Source: Streptomyces cavernae (GTDB taxonomy: Bacteria > Actinomycetota > Actinomycetes > Streptomycetales > Streptomycetaceae). From it: DNA of 64,000 nt. Below, one piece after another: positions 16,720 to 25,202 of this stretch (positions are counted from its first letter, which is position 1; every line of letters starts with the position of its first letter). The stretch spans positions 62,001 to 126,000 of the forward strand of contig NZ_RPDJ01000015.1 of the NCBI RefSeq assembly GCF_004023625.1, written 5' to 3'. The position numbers were made by a program, and so were the translations under genes. The notes beneath the pieces were generated by a model. It was given only the letters and a program-made list of their open reading frames with translations. It ran no database searches and was not told the origin of the DNA.

Positions 16720-18924
16720 TCACGTCGTGGCGCGCAGCGCCGCCCAGGTCTCGGAACCCACGACACCGTCCACACCGATGCCCCGGTCGCTCTGGAACTG
16801 CCGCACCACCGCCTTGGTGTCCTTGCCGAACTTCCCGTCCACACCGCCGCCGCCGACTCCGTACCCGCGCTTCACCAGCATGCACTGCACCTGCAGCACC
16901 CGTTCGCCCTTGTTGCCCTGGCGCGTGAGTTCGTCCCCGGAGTAGTACGTGCAGTCGGTCACCCAGGGAGGCGCGTCCGGTTGCGTGGCGGGAGCGCTCG
17001 ACGAGGGACCACCGCTGCCCTCGGCGGTGGGTTGTCCCCCGCCTGGTGCGGCGCTCGGTGAGCCGGATGGTGAGGAACCGTTTCGCTCGATGTCGTCGGC
17101 CGTGTCGGTGCCGCCGTCGGGAACGGGGTTCGGGTTCCCGGCCGCGCCCTTCCCGTCGTACTCGCCGGACTCACCGGACACGCCCGAGGTGGCGTCGTCC
17201 GGACTGCCGGGGAGCGGCGGGGCGGCGGGGGCGCCGCCTGTGGTGCGCGTGGCCGTCCCCGCCCCGTTCCCGGGGGCGGCGCTCGCGGGCTCGTCCGACC
17301 GAGTCAGCAGCACAGTGCCCGCTACGGCGAGACAGACGGCCACACCCGCGGCGACGGTGAGGACCAGCCGCCTGTTGCCCCGCCTACCCGCCTCGTCCGG
17401 CCCGTCGGCCTCGTCCGGCCTCGCGGCCTCGTCCGGCCTCGCGGCGTTGTGCGGCCTGCCCGCTTCGTTCGACCCCGCGGCCTTCTGCGGGTTGCCCGCC
17501 TCGTTCGGCCCGCTCGCCAGTCCGGCTTCCGCCGGCCCCGCGGACTGCGGGCGCGGCAGCGGACGCGGGGGCGTGGGACGCTCCGAGGGTGCCAACTGCG
17601 GTGACGGCGGGACCGGCGACGCACCGGGCGGCGGGGGCGGGGAAGCCGATGCCACCGGCGGCCCGAAGCCGGCAACGGCGCGGTGCTGGTCCACTGGGCC
17701 GGGCGGGGTACCCACGCCGTCCCGTTCGCTCAGCGCTCGTACGCCGTCCCGTTCGCTCAGCGCTCGTACGCCGTCCCGTTCGCTCAGCGCTCGTACGCCG
17801 TCCCGTTCGCTCAGCGCTCGTACGCCGTCACCTTCGCTCAGCGCTCGCACGCCGTCACGTTCGCCCGGGGGCCGCATGCCACCCCACTCGCTCGGGAGCC
17901 GCGCGGCCCCCGGTGCGGCCGGGGCCCCAAGGTGTCCGGTCTCGTCCACCGCGGCGTGCCGCAGCGCCTCGTACGCCTGTCGGCGGCCGAGCAGTTCACC
18001 GTTCAGCGGCTCCGGCCAGGCGGTGACTCCTGGACGCCGGGCGGCCGCGTCGATCAGGGCCCGCGGGGTGGGCCGGAGGGCGGGATCCTTGACGAGGCAG
18101 GCGGACAGCAGCGAGCCCAGGTCGGAGTCGGCCGCCCGGAGTTCGTCGATCACCTCCCGCTTCGGTTCCTCGAAGGCCACCCGGTGCATGACGTCCACGC
18201 CGGTGCCGTCACCGAAGGGCGCGTGTCCGGTCGTCGCGTAGACCAGGGTTCCGGCGAGCGCGAACACGTCCGAGGCGGTGTCGCACCGGCCGTCCCTGAG
18301 GTGCTCGGGAGACATGTAGGCGGGCGTGCCGACCCGGTTGCCGGTGGTGGTGATGGCGCTGGCGTCCACCGCCTTGGAGACCCCGAAGTCGATCACGTAG
18401 GCGGCCTCGGTGCACAGCAGTACATTCGACGGCTTGAGGTCACGGTGCACGATCCCGGCGGAGCCGAGGTCGAGGAGGGCCTGCCCGAGTTCGCCCACGA
18501 GCCGCCACACGGCGGCCGGGTCCAGCGTGCCGCAGGCGCGCACGGCCTCCGCGAGATCCAGGCCCGGCAGGTACTCCGTGGCCATCCAGAGCAGTTCCTC
18601 CTGGAAGCCGGTGCCGAGCAACGGGGGAGTGTGGCGCGTGTCGACCCGGGCGTGCACCGACGCCTCCCGCTCGAACCGCCGCCGGAACGCGGCGTCCTCC
18701 GCGTACTCGGGTCTGATCACCTTCACCGCGGCCAGTCCCGGGGCTCCGTCCCGGGGGCGGGCCAGATAGACGCGGCCCATGCCACCGCTGCCGAGCAGCC
18801 CGAGCGGCACATAGGGCCCGATCAGCCGCGGGTCCCCCTTCTTCAGCGGTTCCGTACCCGCACCCCCCAGGATGGCCATCGCACTCGCCGGTAAGGGCGG
18901 CGGTACCGGTCGCTGCTCCGACAC
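16720..18924 (-). CDS. Transmembrane Ser/Thr protein kinase with extracellular peptidoglycan-binding domain
   Basis: A 734-aa protein. Residues about 35-290 form a Hanks-type kinase: LGSGGMGRVYLA, AAVKVI, HRDLKPSN, DFGVSK and the APE-equivalent SPEH are intact. A Pro/Gly-rich linker carries five 9-residue repeats (ALSERDGVR) and a Pro-rich stretch. One membrane helix follows (LVLTVAAGVAVCLAVAGTVL). The outside part is a low-complexity stalk and a C-terminal peptidoglycan_binding_1 domain (GYGVGGGGVDGKFGKDTKAV, VDGVVGSETW) in place of the PASTA repeats of PknB. It probably senses wall structure. The start ATG 18924 is the only good one. Confidence 0.9.
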   Translation of the reverse strand: MSEQRPVPPPLPASAMAILGGAGTEPLKKGDPRLIGPYVPLGLLGSGGMGRVYLARPRDGAPGLAAVKVIRPEYAEDAAFRRRFEREASVHARVDTRHTPPLLGTGFQEELLWMATEYLPGLDLAEAVRACGTLDPAAVWRLVGELGQALLDLGSAGIVHRDLKPSNVLLCTEAAYVIDFGVSKAVDASAITTTGNRVGTPAYMSPEHLRDGRCDTASDVFALAGTLVYATTGHAPFGDGTGVDVMHRVAFEEPKREVIDELRAADSDLGSLLSACLVKDPALRPTPRALIDAAARRPGVTAWPEPLNGELLGRRQAYEALRHAAVDETGHLGAPAAPGAARLPSEWGGMRPPGERDGVRALSEGDGVRALSERDGVRALSERDGVRALSERDGVRALSERDGVGTPPGPVDQHRAVAGFGPPVASASPPPPPGASPVPPSPQLAPSERPTPPRPLPRPQSAGPAEAGLASGPNEAGNPQKAAGSNEAGRPHNAARPDEAARPDEADGPDEAGRRGNRRLVLTVAAGVAVCLAVAGTVLLTRSDEPASAAPGNGAGTATRTTGGAPAAPPLPGSPDDATSGVSGESGEYDGKGAAGNPNPVPDGGTDTADDIERNGSSPSGSPSAAPGGGQPTAEGSGGPSSSAPATQPDAPPWVTDCTYYSGDELTRQGNKGERVLQVQCMLVKRGYGVGGGGVDGKFGKDTKAVVRQFQSDRGIGVDGVVGSETWAALRATT
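17714..17875. repeat. 27-bp in-frame tandem repeat in kinase linker
   Basis: Units start at 17714, 17741, 17768, 17795 and 17822, with a degenerate one after 17849. On the minus strand each unit encodes ALSERDGVR. Three central copies are identical, so it is recently expanded. Confidence 0.92.
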
Positions 18925-19020
18925 TGATCTCCCGAGACTTCTGGCTCAACTACAGGACCGCGAGGCTATCGCAACCGGGTCCGAATTTCGGTCACTTACT
19001 CGAAAGCGGTTTCTCCCCGC

Positions 19021-19389
19021 AGCTCAGAGGTCCGAAACTCGGAGGTCCGAATCACGGAGGTTCGAATAGTGAAGTTCGCAATCGCGGAGCTCCAAGTGCG
19101 GACTTCCGAATTGCATGCATTCGAAGCGCGTAGTCCGAATCGTGGAGTCCGAATCGCGGAGTGCCGAATCCAGGAGGTTCGAATCTCGGAGGTTCGAAAC
19201 GCAGAGATCGGAAAACCGCAGGTCGGATACCCGCAGGTCAGGTCGGAAACCAGCAGGTTGGAAACCGGCAGTCCGAAACCCGCAGGTCGGAAACCCGCAG
19301 GTCGGAAACCTCCAGGTCGGAGATCCAGAAGTCGGAGATCCAGAAGTCGGAGACCCGGAAGTCGGAGGCTCAGAGGTCCGGAACTCAGG
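19021..19389 (-). pseudogene. Decayed pentapeptide-repeat array (15-bp DNA repeats)
   Basis: About twenty-four 15-bp units fill the gap between the kinase and DedA genes. On the minus strand they read as A(D/N)LXX-type pentapeptides: SDFWI SDFWI SDLEV SDLRV, later SNLLV, SDLRF, SDLCV, SNLRD, SNLLD, SDLRV. In this frame third positions are GC-rich, as in real genes here. The frame is broken by a short unit (one base lost near 19275), a 5-base insertion near 19239, another shift near 19145 and TGA codons at both ends. Both ends carry the same GCTCAGAGGTCCG unit. It is either a dead pentapeptide-repeat gene or a minisatellite derived from one. Confidence 0.55.
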
Positions 19390-20011
19390 CGTCCGTCGCC
19401 CGGCGGATCCGGCGCCACACGCTCGGCCCCGTGCCGATTGCCACGGTCAGTGCCACCGCCGCCAACACCCCCTGCCACGGCTCGGGGAACAGCGATCCCC
19501 CGAGGACCCCGATCAGCTGGTAGGTGAGCGCCCAGGCGAGACAGGCAGGGGCGTTGCCCCGGGAGAAGCGCCGCAGCGACATCTCGGCCAGCAGACACGC
19601 CAGCATCACCGGGATCCGCCCGGCAGGGATCAGCCGCGACAGCACCAGCACCGCGACCCCGTGGTCGTCCAGCTTCCGCCGGGCCTGCGCCAGCCGGTCC
19701 TCCGGTGCGCGGGCGCGGATCGCCGCCAGCCACCGTGAGCCGTTCCTCGACCGCAGCCCGCGCCGGCCCAGCCAGTACAGCGCCCCGTCCCCGAGGAACG
19801 CCGCGAGCGCCGCCGTGATGAAGACCAGCGTCAGCGTGAGCGGTTCCCCGCGGTGGAAGGCCACCACGGTCGCCGAGCTGACCAGGGCACCCGTCGGCAC
19901 CACCGGAACCAGCGCTCCGATCAGCACCAGCAGGAACAGCATCGGATAGCCGACGGCCTGCTGGCCGGGCGAAGTGGGCGCCAGGGAGGCGGCGGCCAAT
20001 ACCGGGTTCAC
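19385..20011 (-). CDS. DedA/SNARE-associated-fold membrane protein
   Basis: A 208-aa polytopic membrane protein with DedA features: re-entrant segment VPVVPTGALVSSATVVAF, the FLGDGALYWLGRRG segment, the RLIPAGRIPVMLACLLA motif and C-terminal helices. DedA proteins move lipids (undecaprenyl phosphate) or maintain proton motive force. The GTG start at 20011 overlaps the TGA of the upstream MBL gene (GTGA), so the two are cotranslated. The stop lies next to the pentapeptide-repeat remnant. Confidence 0.82.
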   Translation of the reverse strand: MNPVLAAASLAPTSPGQQAVGYPMLFLLVLIGALVPVVPTGALVSSATVVAFHRGEPLTLTLVFITAALAAFLGDGALYWLGRRGLRSRNGSRWLAAIRARAPEDRLAQARRKLDDHGVAVLVLSRLIPAGRIPVMLACLLAEMSLRRFSRGNAPACLAWALTYQLIGVLGGSLFPEPWQGVLAAVALTVAIGTGPSVWRRIRRATDA

Positions 20012-20784
20012 CGCGCCCCGACTTCCGGTCGCACGCTCTGCCCGTGCTCCAGCCGGTGCACGCTCACCTCGGGCGCCCGCTCACGCGCCAGGCGCACGAA
20101 CTCATGGCCCGGCGCGTGGAACTCATGGGGGCGCACGGCGTCCATCCCGATCGGCCAGTAGGTGCCGTAATGCACCGGAACGGCGCTGCGCGGGGTCAGC
20201 CGCGCAAGGGCCTCGGCCGCGCGCGCCGCGTCCAGGTGCCCCTCGCCCAGATAGGGGCCCCAGCCGCCGACCGGCAGCAGCGCCACATCGACCTTCCCGA
20301 CCTCCTCGGCCATCGCGTCGAACAGGCCCGTGTCTCCGGCGAAGTACGTGCGTGCCGCCCCCTCGACGACGTACCCGAGCGCGGGGGAGCGGCGCGGTCC
20401 GAGGGGCAGCCGGCGGCCGTCGTGCTGGGCGCGGACCGAGTGCACGACCAGGTCACCGATCTGCGTCCGGTCACCCGGAGCGACCTCGGTGAGCCGCAGA
20501 TGGGACAGCCGCCGAAGCCCCGGGACGCCACCCGTCGCGCCGCGCGGGACCAGGACCCGGGTGCCCGGCGCGAGCCGCGCCAGCGAGGGTACGTGCAGAT
20601 GGTCGGCGTGCAGATGGGAGACCAGGGCCACGTCCGCGAGCGCGGCCCGGGGTGGCGGCGGGGCCCCGCGGCGGCGTCGCAGATGGGCCAGCCGGCGGGC
20701 GAAGAGGGGGTCGGTCAGCACGCGCACGCCCGAGTCCTCCACCGTGCATGTGGCGTGACCCCACCAAGTGATCTCCACCGGCAC
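20008..20784 (-). CDS. MBL-fold metallohydrolase (UlaG-like)
   Basis: A 258-aa protein starting VEITWWGHATCTVEDSGVRV, with zinc motif SHLHADHLH, FAGDTGLFDA and VPVHYGTYWP, all typical of the YycJ/UlaG-like metallo-beta-lactamase group. GTG 20784 follows GGAGG at 7 nt; longer frames have no ribosome site. It overlaps the DedA gene and therefore may act on a lipid-linked or membrane-derived substrate; that link is inference. It shares fold but little sequence with the MBL enzyme at 13108. Confidence 0.85.
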   Translation of the reverse strand: MPVEITWWGHATCTVEDSGVRVLTDPLFARRLAHLRRRRGAPPPPRAALADVALVSHLHADHLHVPSLARLAPGTRVLVPRGATGGVPGLRRLSHLRLTEVAPGDRTQIGDLVVHSVRAQHDGRRLPLGPRRSPALGYVVEGAARTYFAGDTGLFDAMAEEVGKVDVALLPVGGWGPYLGEGHLDAARAAEALARLTPRSAVPVHYGTYWPIGMDAVRPHEFHAPGHEFVRLARERAPEVSVHRLEHGQSVRPEVGAR

Positions 20785-20868
20785 CTCTTTGCCTCCTCCG
20801 AGCGACTCCCCCCGAGCGTACGGGCAGGAGTAGGGTCGGCGGGAAAACCCGGAGGTGAGGGGGACGCC

Positions 20869-21321
20869 ATGGGAGACGCGCGCGACCATTCGGACCTGGC
20901 CGCCTCCGAGGAGTGCCCGCCACCGGTGCGCGTCACGGCGATCGCCAGTCTGACGCCCCTGGAGGAGCTGGACGTCGACCCCTTCCTGGTGGACTCCCGC
21001 AGCCAGTACGCGATGTGCGCCCGCTGGGCGGCCGAGCGCGGCTACGTGGTGACGAGGGAGCTGCTCGTACGCGGGCTGCGCCCCGACCACTGCGCCCTGT
21101 GGACCGACGTGGAGGCCGGCCTCGTCGACGTCTTCGTCGCCCCCAGCCGCCGGGTGCTCGAGCGCGCGTTGGCCTCGGTGGACGAGTTCACCGCGGAGTG
21201 CGCCCGGCGCGGGGTGCGGGTGGAGACGGTGGGCCACGCGGAACCGTCGTACAACGCCGAGATGAAGGCTCATGTGCACCGCCGGCTGTCGATGCCGACC
21301 GCGGGCTACGACGGCCGCTGA
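20869..21321 (+). CDS. Small protein with resolvase-like fold pattern, function unknown
   Basis: A 150-aa protein starting at ATG 20869 behind GAGGGGG. The stretch from about residue 40 (SRSQYAMCARWAAERGYVVT, then GLVDVFVAPSRRVLERALAS and an ECARRGVRVE end) follows the order of a serine-recombinase catalytic domain: S-x-x-Q, helix, then the D-x-hydrophobic-V strand and R-x-x-R. The N-terminal YxRxS catalytic segment and a DNA-binding C-terminus are absent, so it is not an active recombinase. It is divergent from the MBL-DedA pair. Function cannot be assigned. Confidence 0.5.
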   Translation: MGDARDHSDLAASEECPPPVRVTAIASLTPLEELDVDPFLVDSRSQYAMCARWAAERGYVVTRELLVRGLRPDHCALWTDVEAGLVDVFVAPSRRVLERALASVDEFTAECARRGVRVETVGHAEPSYNAEMKAHVHRRLSMPTAGYDGR

Positions 21322-21329
21322 GAGCCCGG

Positions 21330-21460
21330 GTGCGATGTCGTGTGCCGGGGCGGCCGGTGTGAGGTCGGGTGCGATGTCGTGTGCCGGGGCGGCCGGTGTG
21401 AGGTCGGGTGCGATGTCGTGTGCCGGGATGGCCGGTGTGAGGTCGGGTGCGATGCCGTGC
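21330..21460. repeat. 39-bp tandem repeat, three copies
   Basis: Units of 39 bp (GTGCGATGTCGTGTGCCGGG as first half) start at 21330, 21369 and 21408 and decay after 21447. The length is divisible by three but the array lies after the stop of the preceding gene and before the start of the next. Confidence 0.88.
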
Positions 21461-21596
21461 GCCCCGACGCCCGTTCACCGGTCCGCGCGATCCCATCGAC
21501 CAGGACCCGCCTCCGGCCCGTTGCCCGGGCGTCGCCTGGAGCCACCGCCCCCTCCGAAGGCCCGGCCGCCCCGACCCCTTGTGACAAGGTGACAAG

Positions 21597-24029
21597 GTGG
21601 AAGAGGGGCCCGTACGGCCGGGGCCTGGGCCGGGACGTGAGGTGGGTGGCGTGGGGCGTTGGCGGCGGGTGGTCAGCGGTGTGGGGCGGAGCATCGCCGT
21701 GTGGGCCGTCTCCACCGTGACCATGCTCTTCCTCGCGGGGATCCTGCCCGACTTCCGGCTGAAGTCCCACGAGGACGGCAGCGCGACCCAGATCGGCATC
21801 ACCGCCGCCGCGGGGGCGGGCGTGTTCGGTCTGCTCTCCGCCCTGGTGTGGCCGTTGCTCGTACGCGCCCTGCTGCTCGTTCCCGCACTCGTCCTCGGTC
21901 TGCTCGTCTTCTTCCTCAACGGCTCCCTCCTCCTGCTCGCCCTCCGCCTCAGTCCCTCGGCCGGCGGTGAGGCGGCCCCCGAGACCGCCGTCGTGGTCGC
22001 CGCCGTGATGTCGGCCGTCGCCTCCGCCACCGGCGGTGCCCTTGCCGTGCGCGACGACGACGCCTACCGGCGCAGGCTCTACCGGCTCGCGGACCGCCGC
22101 CGCCGACGCGACACCGGCGGCGTCGGGCCACCCACCCCCGGCACCGTCTTCGTCCAACTCGACGGCGTGGGGTACGACGTGCTCGAGGACGCCGTCCGCC
22201 GCGGTCTCATGCCCACCGTGGCAGGGTGGCTCTCCGGATCGGCAGCCACGGCTGCGTCCGGGCGGCCGGACGGATCCGCCGGGATCGGGGCCCCCTACGG
22301 CGCCGAAGTCATGGACCAGCCCGACGGAATCGACGCACCCGACGGAATCGACGCACCCGACGGATTCGACGGCCCCGACGGGCCCGACAGGCTCCCGGTC
22401 CCGAACGAACCCCCAGCACCTCCTGCACCCCCCACACCCGCAGCAACCCCCGCACCCCCCACACCCGACGGACCCGAGGGAACCGACGGACCCGGCGGCG
22501 GGCGGCCCACCCACCGCCTCGTCCCCTGGCGCACCGACTGGTCCAGCCAGACCGGGGCCAGCCAGCTCGGCATCCTGCACGGCACCAACCACGACGTCCC
22601 GGCGTTCCGTTGGTACGAGAAGGACAGCCGCGAGGTCATGGTCTGCAATCGTCCCTCCAGCGCCGCCGAACTGCAGCGCCGGTGCATCGAGCGCATCGGT
22701 GACGGCGGACTGCTCACCGTCGACGGGGCCAGCCGCGGCAACCTGTTCAGCGGCGGCGCCGACCAACTCGCCCTCGTCCTGTCCATAACGAACCGCAGAG
22801 GCAAGGACAACCGCTCCCGGTCCGGCTACTTCGCCTACTTCAGCGACCCCGCCAACGCCGTCCGCACCGCGCTGTCCTTCATCGCCGAAGTCGGCCGTGA
22901 GATCGGGCAGTCGACGAGGGACCGGCTGAGGAAGCGGCGGCCGCGCGTCAAGCGCGGCGGGCTCTACCCCTTCATCCGGGCCTTCGCGACCGTCGTCGAA
23001 CGCGACGTCGTCGTGGCGGCCGTCATCGGCGACATGCTTGCCGGACGCACCGCGGTCTACGCCGACCTCGTCGCCTACGACGAGGTGGCCCACCACTCCG
23101 GCCCGCACAGCAAGGACGCCGCCCAGGTCCTCGGGCGGCTCGACCGCTCCCTCGCCCTGATCGAAAAGGTCGCCGAGCATGCCCCGCGCACCTACCGGAT
23201 CGTGGTCCTGTCCGACCACGGCCAATCGCCGGGCGAGACCTTCCAGACCCGCTACGGCCTCAGCCTCGGCGATCTGGTCCGGGCCGGCTGCGGGCTGCCC
23301 GTGCCGCGCCGGGCGCGCCGCACGCACAGCGGCGCCGAGGCCCGCTCCGCAGTCCGAGCCGCGCTGCACCGGCCGGTCGAGGAGGGGGGCGAACAGCACC
23401 GGCCCGCGGGCCGCCGCTCCGAGCCCATCGTGCTGGCCTCCGGCAACCTCGGCCTGGTCTCCTTCCCCGACGTGCCGCACCGGATGAGCCGCGAGGAGAT
23501 CGAACGCCGCCACCCCGCGCTGCTGTCCACCCTCGCCAACCACCCCGGAATCGGCTTCCTGCTGGTCGCGAGTGAGGAGCACGGCGGTGTCGTGCTCGGC
23601 GCGCACGGGGCGGCGACCCCGCTCGACGACCTCGACCACGACCCGGGCCCCCTCGCCGACTTCGGACCCGGCGCCGCCGACGCCGTACGCCGCACCCACT
23701 CCTTCCCGCACACCGCCGACATCATGGTCAACTCCTATTACGACCCGGCCGACGGAGAGGTGCTCGCCTTCGAGGAGCAGATCGGCTCCCACGGCGGCCT
23801 GGGCGGTGCCCAGGGGCGCCCGTTCCTGCTGGCGCCCCTCGCCTTCTCCCCGCCGGTCGACGACGGAGCCGAACTGGTCGGTGCCGAGCATCTCCACCAG
23901 GTCTTCCGCCGCTGGCTGCGCGAATGCGACGGCCCCCAGATACCGCTCGACGACGTACGGCTCAAAGCCCCCGGCGAGGCACCCTTCATGGTGCCGGACC
24001 CCACCGCCGTACGGGACCCGAGCGCCTGA
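21597..24029 (+). CDS. Holin-like membrane domain fused to alkaline-phosphatase-type hydrolase
   Basis: About 810 aa. Residues about 30-155 form four membrane helices of the mycobacterial phage-holin-like family (LFLAGILPDFRLKS, LLVPALVLGLLVFFLNGSLL). The rest is an alkaline-phosphatase/phosphodiesterase-fold domain: PGTVFVQLDGVGYDVL metal strand, DWSSQTGASQLGILHG with the nucleophile region, and VVLSDHGQSPGE. Such proteins probably hydrolyse wall or membrane phospho-esters. An insert of about 90 residues (PDGIDA repeats and a Pro-rich run) interrupts the domain near residue 215; close relatives lack it, as far as I know. The GTG 21597 start is uncertain; a later GTG could serve. Confidence 0.75.
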   Translation: MEEGPVRPGPGPGREVGGVGRWRRVVSGVGRSIAVWAVSTVTMLFLAGILPDFRLKSHEDGSATQIGITAAAGAGVFGLLSALVWPLLVRALLLVPALVLGLLVFFLNGSLLLLALRLSPSAGGEAAPETAVVVAAVMSAVASATGGALAVRDDDAYRRRLYRLADRRRRRDTGGVGPPTPGTVFVQLDGVGYDVLEDAVRRGLMPTVAGWLSGSAATAASGRPDGSAGIGAPYGAEVMDQPDGIDAPDGIDAPDGFDGPDGPDRLPVPNEPPAPPAPPTPAATPAPPTPDGPEGTDGPGGGRPTHRLVPWRTDWSSQTGASQLGILHGTNHDVPAFRWYEKDSREVMVCNRPSSAAELQRRCIERIGDGGLLTVDGASRGNLFSGGADQLALVLSITNRRGKDNRSRSGYFAYFSDPANAVRTALSFIAEVGREIGQSTRDRLRKRRPRVKRGGLYPFIRAFATVVERDVVVAAVIGDMLAGRTAVYADLVAYDEVAHHSGPHSKDAAQVLGRLDRSLALIEKVAEHAPRTYRIVVLSDHGQSPGETFQTRYGLSLGDLVRAGCGLPVPRRARRTHSGAEARSAVRAALHRPVEEGGEQHRPAGRRSEPIVLASGNLGLVSFPDVPHRMSREEIERRHPALLSTLANHPGIGFLLVASEEHGGVVLGAHGAATPLDDLDHDPGPLADFGPGAADAVRRTHSFPHTADIMVNSYYDPADGEVLAFEEQIGSHGGLGGAQGRPFLLAPLAFSPPVDDGAELVGAEHLHQVFRRWLRECDGPQIPLDDVRLKAPGEAPFMVPDPTAVRDPSA

Positions 24030-24098
24030 GCCACCTCGCCGTCGCGGACCTTCCCCCGAGGGGATCCATTCCGGTCGCGGTCATCGCGGACGGGTACT

Positions 24099-24430
24099 TT
24101 GACTGCTCCCCTCCCCGAAGGGAGGGATTCCATCCTTCAGGGCTGAGTGGGGATTCCTGGCTCAGGCTGCCTCCGGGAACAGCGCTCCCGGAGGTCTTGG
24201 GCCCTCGACACCAGCCGGGTTCAGACCTGCCCGGACGAGCATTACGCGTGCGGAGTTCTTGTCCCGAGGTGAGACGGCTCCGCATGCGGTGCAGGTGTAG
24301 GTGCAGCGGCAGGGCGTGCTTGGTTCTCGCTCCGCAGGCTGCGCAGTCCATGGTGGTGTGCGCGGGATGGACCAGGCGGATGTCCCGCCCGTGTTTGCGG
24401 CCCATCTCGATCAGAGCCTGCTGCACTGCC
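24099..24430 (-). mobile_element. IS200/IS605-type element remnant: TnpB 3' end plus right-end hairpin
   Basis: From about 24430 the minus strand reads the zinc-ribbon end of a TnpB-family protein: IRLVHPAHTTMDCAACGART, then after a frame change YTCTACGA and PRDKNSARVMLVRAGL, stopping at 24162-24164. The shift lies between the two Cys pairs. Downstream is a perfect 7-bp hairpin (24109-24126, loop CGAA) and GCAGTCAAAG, the layout of an IS605 right end. No start, RuvC part or left end is present. In this family the right end encodes the guide (omega/reRNA) scaffold, so a fossil RNA gene may remain. Confidence 0.75.
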
Positions 24431-24536
24431 GTTCACCGCACGTGCGGCTGTCTTCCGCGTGAGCTGAGCCGTGGTGTGATCGGATGGGGGGTACGGGGAT
24501 CCGAGTCGGGGACCCCATGTCGGAAAGGGATTCATA

Positions 24537-24962
24537 GTGGCTACCACGCGCACCGCACACACCGTCTGGGAAGGCAACCTGCTCGAGGGCAACGGCGTCG
24601 TCACCTTCGACTCCTCCGGCATCGGCCAGCAGCCGGTGTCGTGGCCGTCGCGCGCCGAGCAGGCGAACGGCAAGACCAGCCCGGAGGAGCTGATCGCCGC
24701 CGCCCACTCCAGCTGCTTCTCCATGGCCCTCTCGCACGGCCTGGCCGGCGCCGGCACGCCGCCCACCAAGCTGGTCACGTCCGCGGATGTGACGTTCCAG
24801 CCCGGTGAGGGCATCACCGGTATCCACCTCACCGTGGAGGGCACGGTCCCGGGCCTCGACAACGACGGCTTCGTCGCCGCCGCCGAGGACGCCAAGAAGA
24901 ACTGCCCGGTCAGCCAGGCGCTGACCGGCACGACGATCACGCTGTCGGCGAAGCTCGCCTGA
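24537..24962 (+). CDS. osmC: OsmC-family peroxiredoxin (organic hydroperoxide resistance)
   Basis: A 141-aa OsmC protein. The two redox cysteines are present: C60 in AAHSSCFSMALSHGL and C123 in AKKNCPVSQAL. The family forms an intertwined dimer that reduces organic hydroperoxides with lipoyl or thiol donors. GTG 24537 gives the usual length. It stands alone downstream of an IS remnant and ends before a strong terminator. No OhrR/MarR regulator is adjacent. The Ohr/OsmC split is judged from the long loop (WPSRAEQANGKTSPEE), which fits OsmC. Confidence 0.93.
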   Translation: MATTRTAHTVWEGNLLEGNGVVTFDSSGIGQQPVSWPSRAEQANGKTSPEELIAAAHSSCFSMALSHGLAGAGTPPTKLVTSADVTFQPGEGITGIHLTVEGTVPGLDNDGFVAAAEDAKKNCPVSQALTGTTITLSAKLA

Positions 24963-24991
24963 CGGCTGAGCCGCTCCGCGTCACCTTCATG

Positions 24992-25024
24992 ACCGCCGCG
25001 CTCCCCGAACGGGGGCGCGGCGGT
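24992..25024 (+). terminator. Rho-independent terminator of osmC
   Basis: A 14-bp GC-rich stem (ACCGCCGCGCTCCC against GGGGGCGCGGCGGT, one G-U pair) closes a short CGAAC loop and is followed by a T-rich run (25024-25047). It is 30 bases after the osmC stop. Confidence 0.85.
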
Positions 25025-25202
25025 TCTGTTCTCTTCTCTCTTTTCTGTCGGCCTCCCGGGCGTAACCAGGTGCGGTGGTCGCCAGGGGGCGCACCGGGTG
25101 GTTTCCGGGTCTTTTGGGGCACGCGGCATTGACAACCGCCCGCTCGAGTCTTGGGCTGGAGGTCGGGGGAGTCGGGAAGGGCCCGGGCGGAAGGGGACGG
25201 AC

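Noticed and set aside
19115..19738. Arg/Ser-rich plus-strand ORF over the 15-bp repeats
   Set aside because: It runs into the antisense of dedA, and the minus-strand pentapeptide reading explains the repeat better.
21306..23897. An 863-codon minus-strand frame
   Set aside because: Antisense to the holin-phosphatase gene; composition is Gly/Val/Asp-rich shadow sequence.
25100..25200. HspR-type HAIR element before dnaK
   Set aside because: Only a half-like CTCGAGT is present; the second arm is missing.
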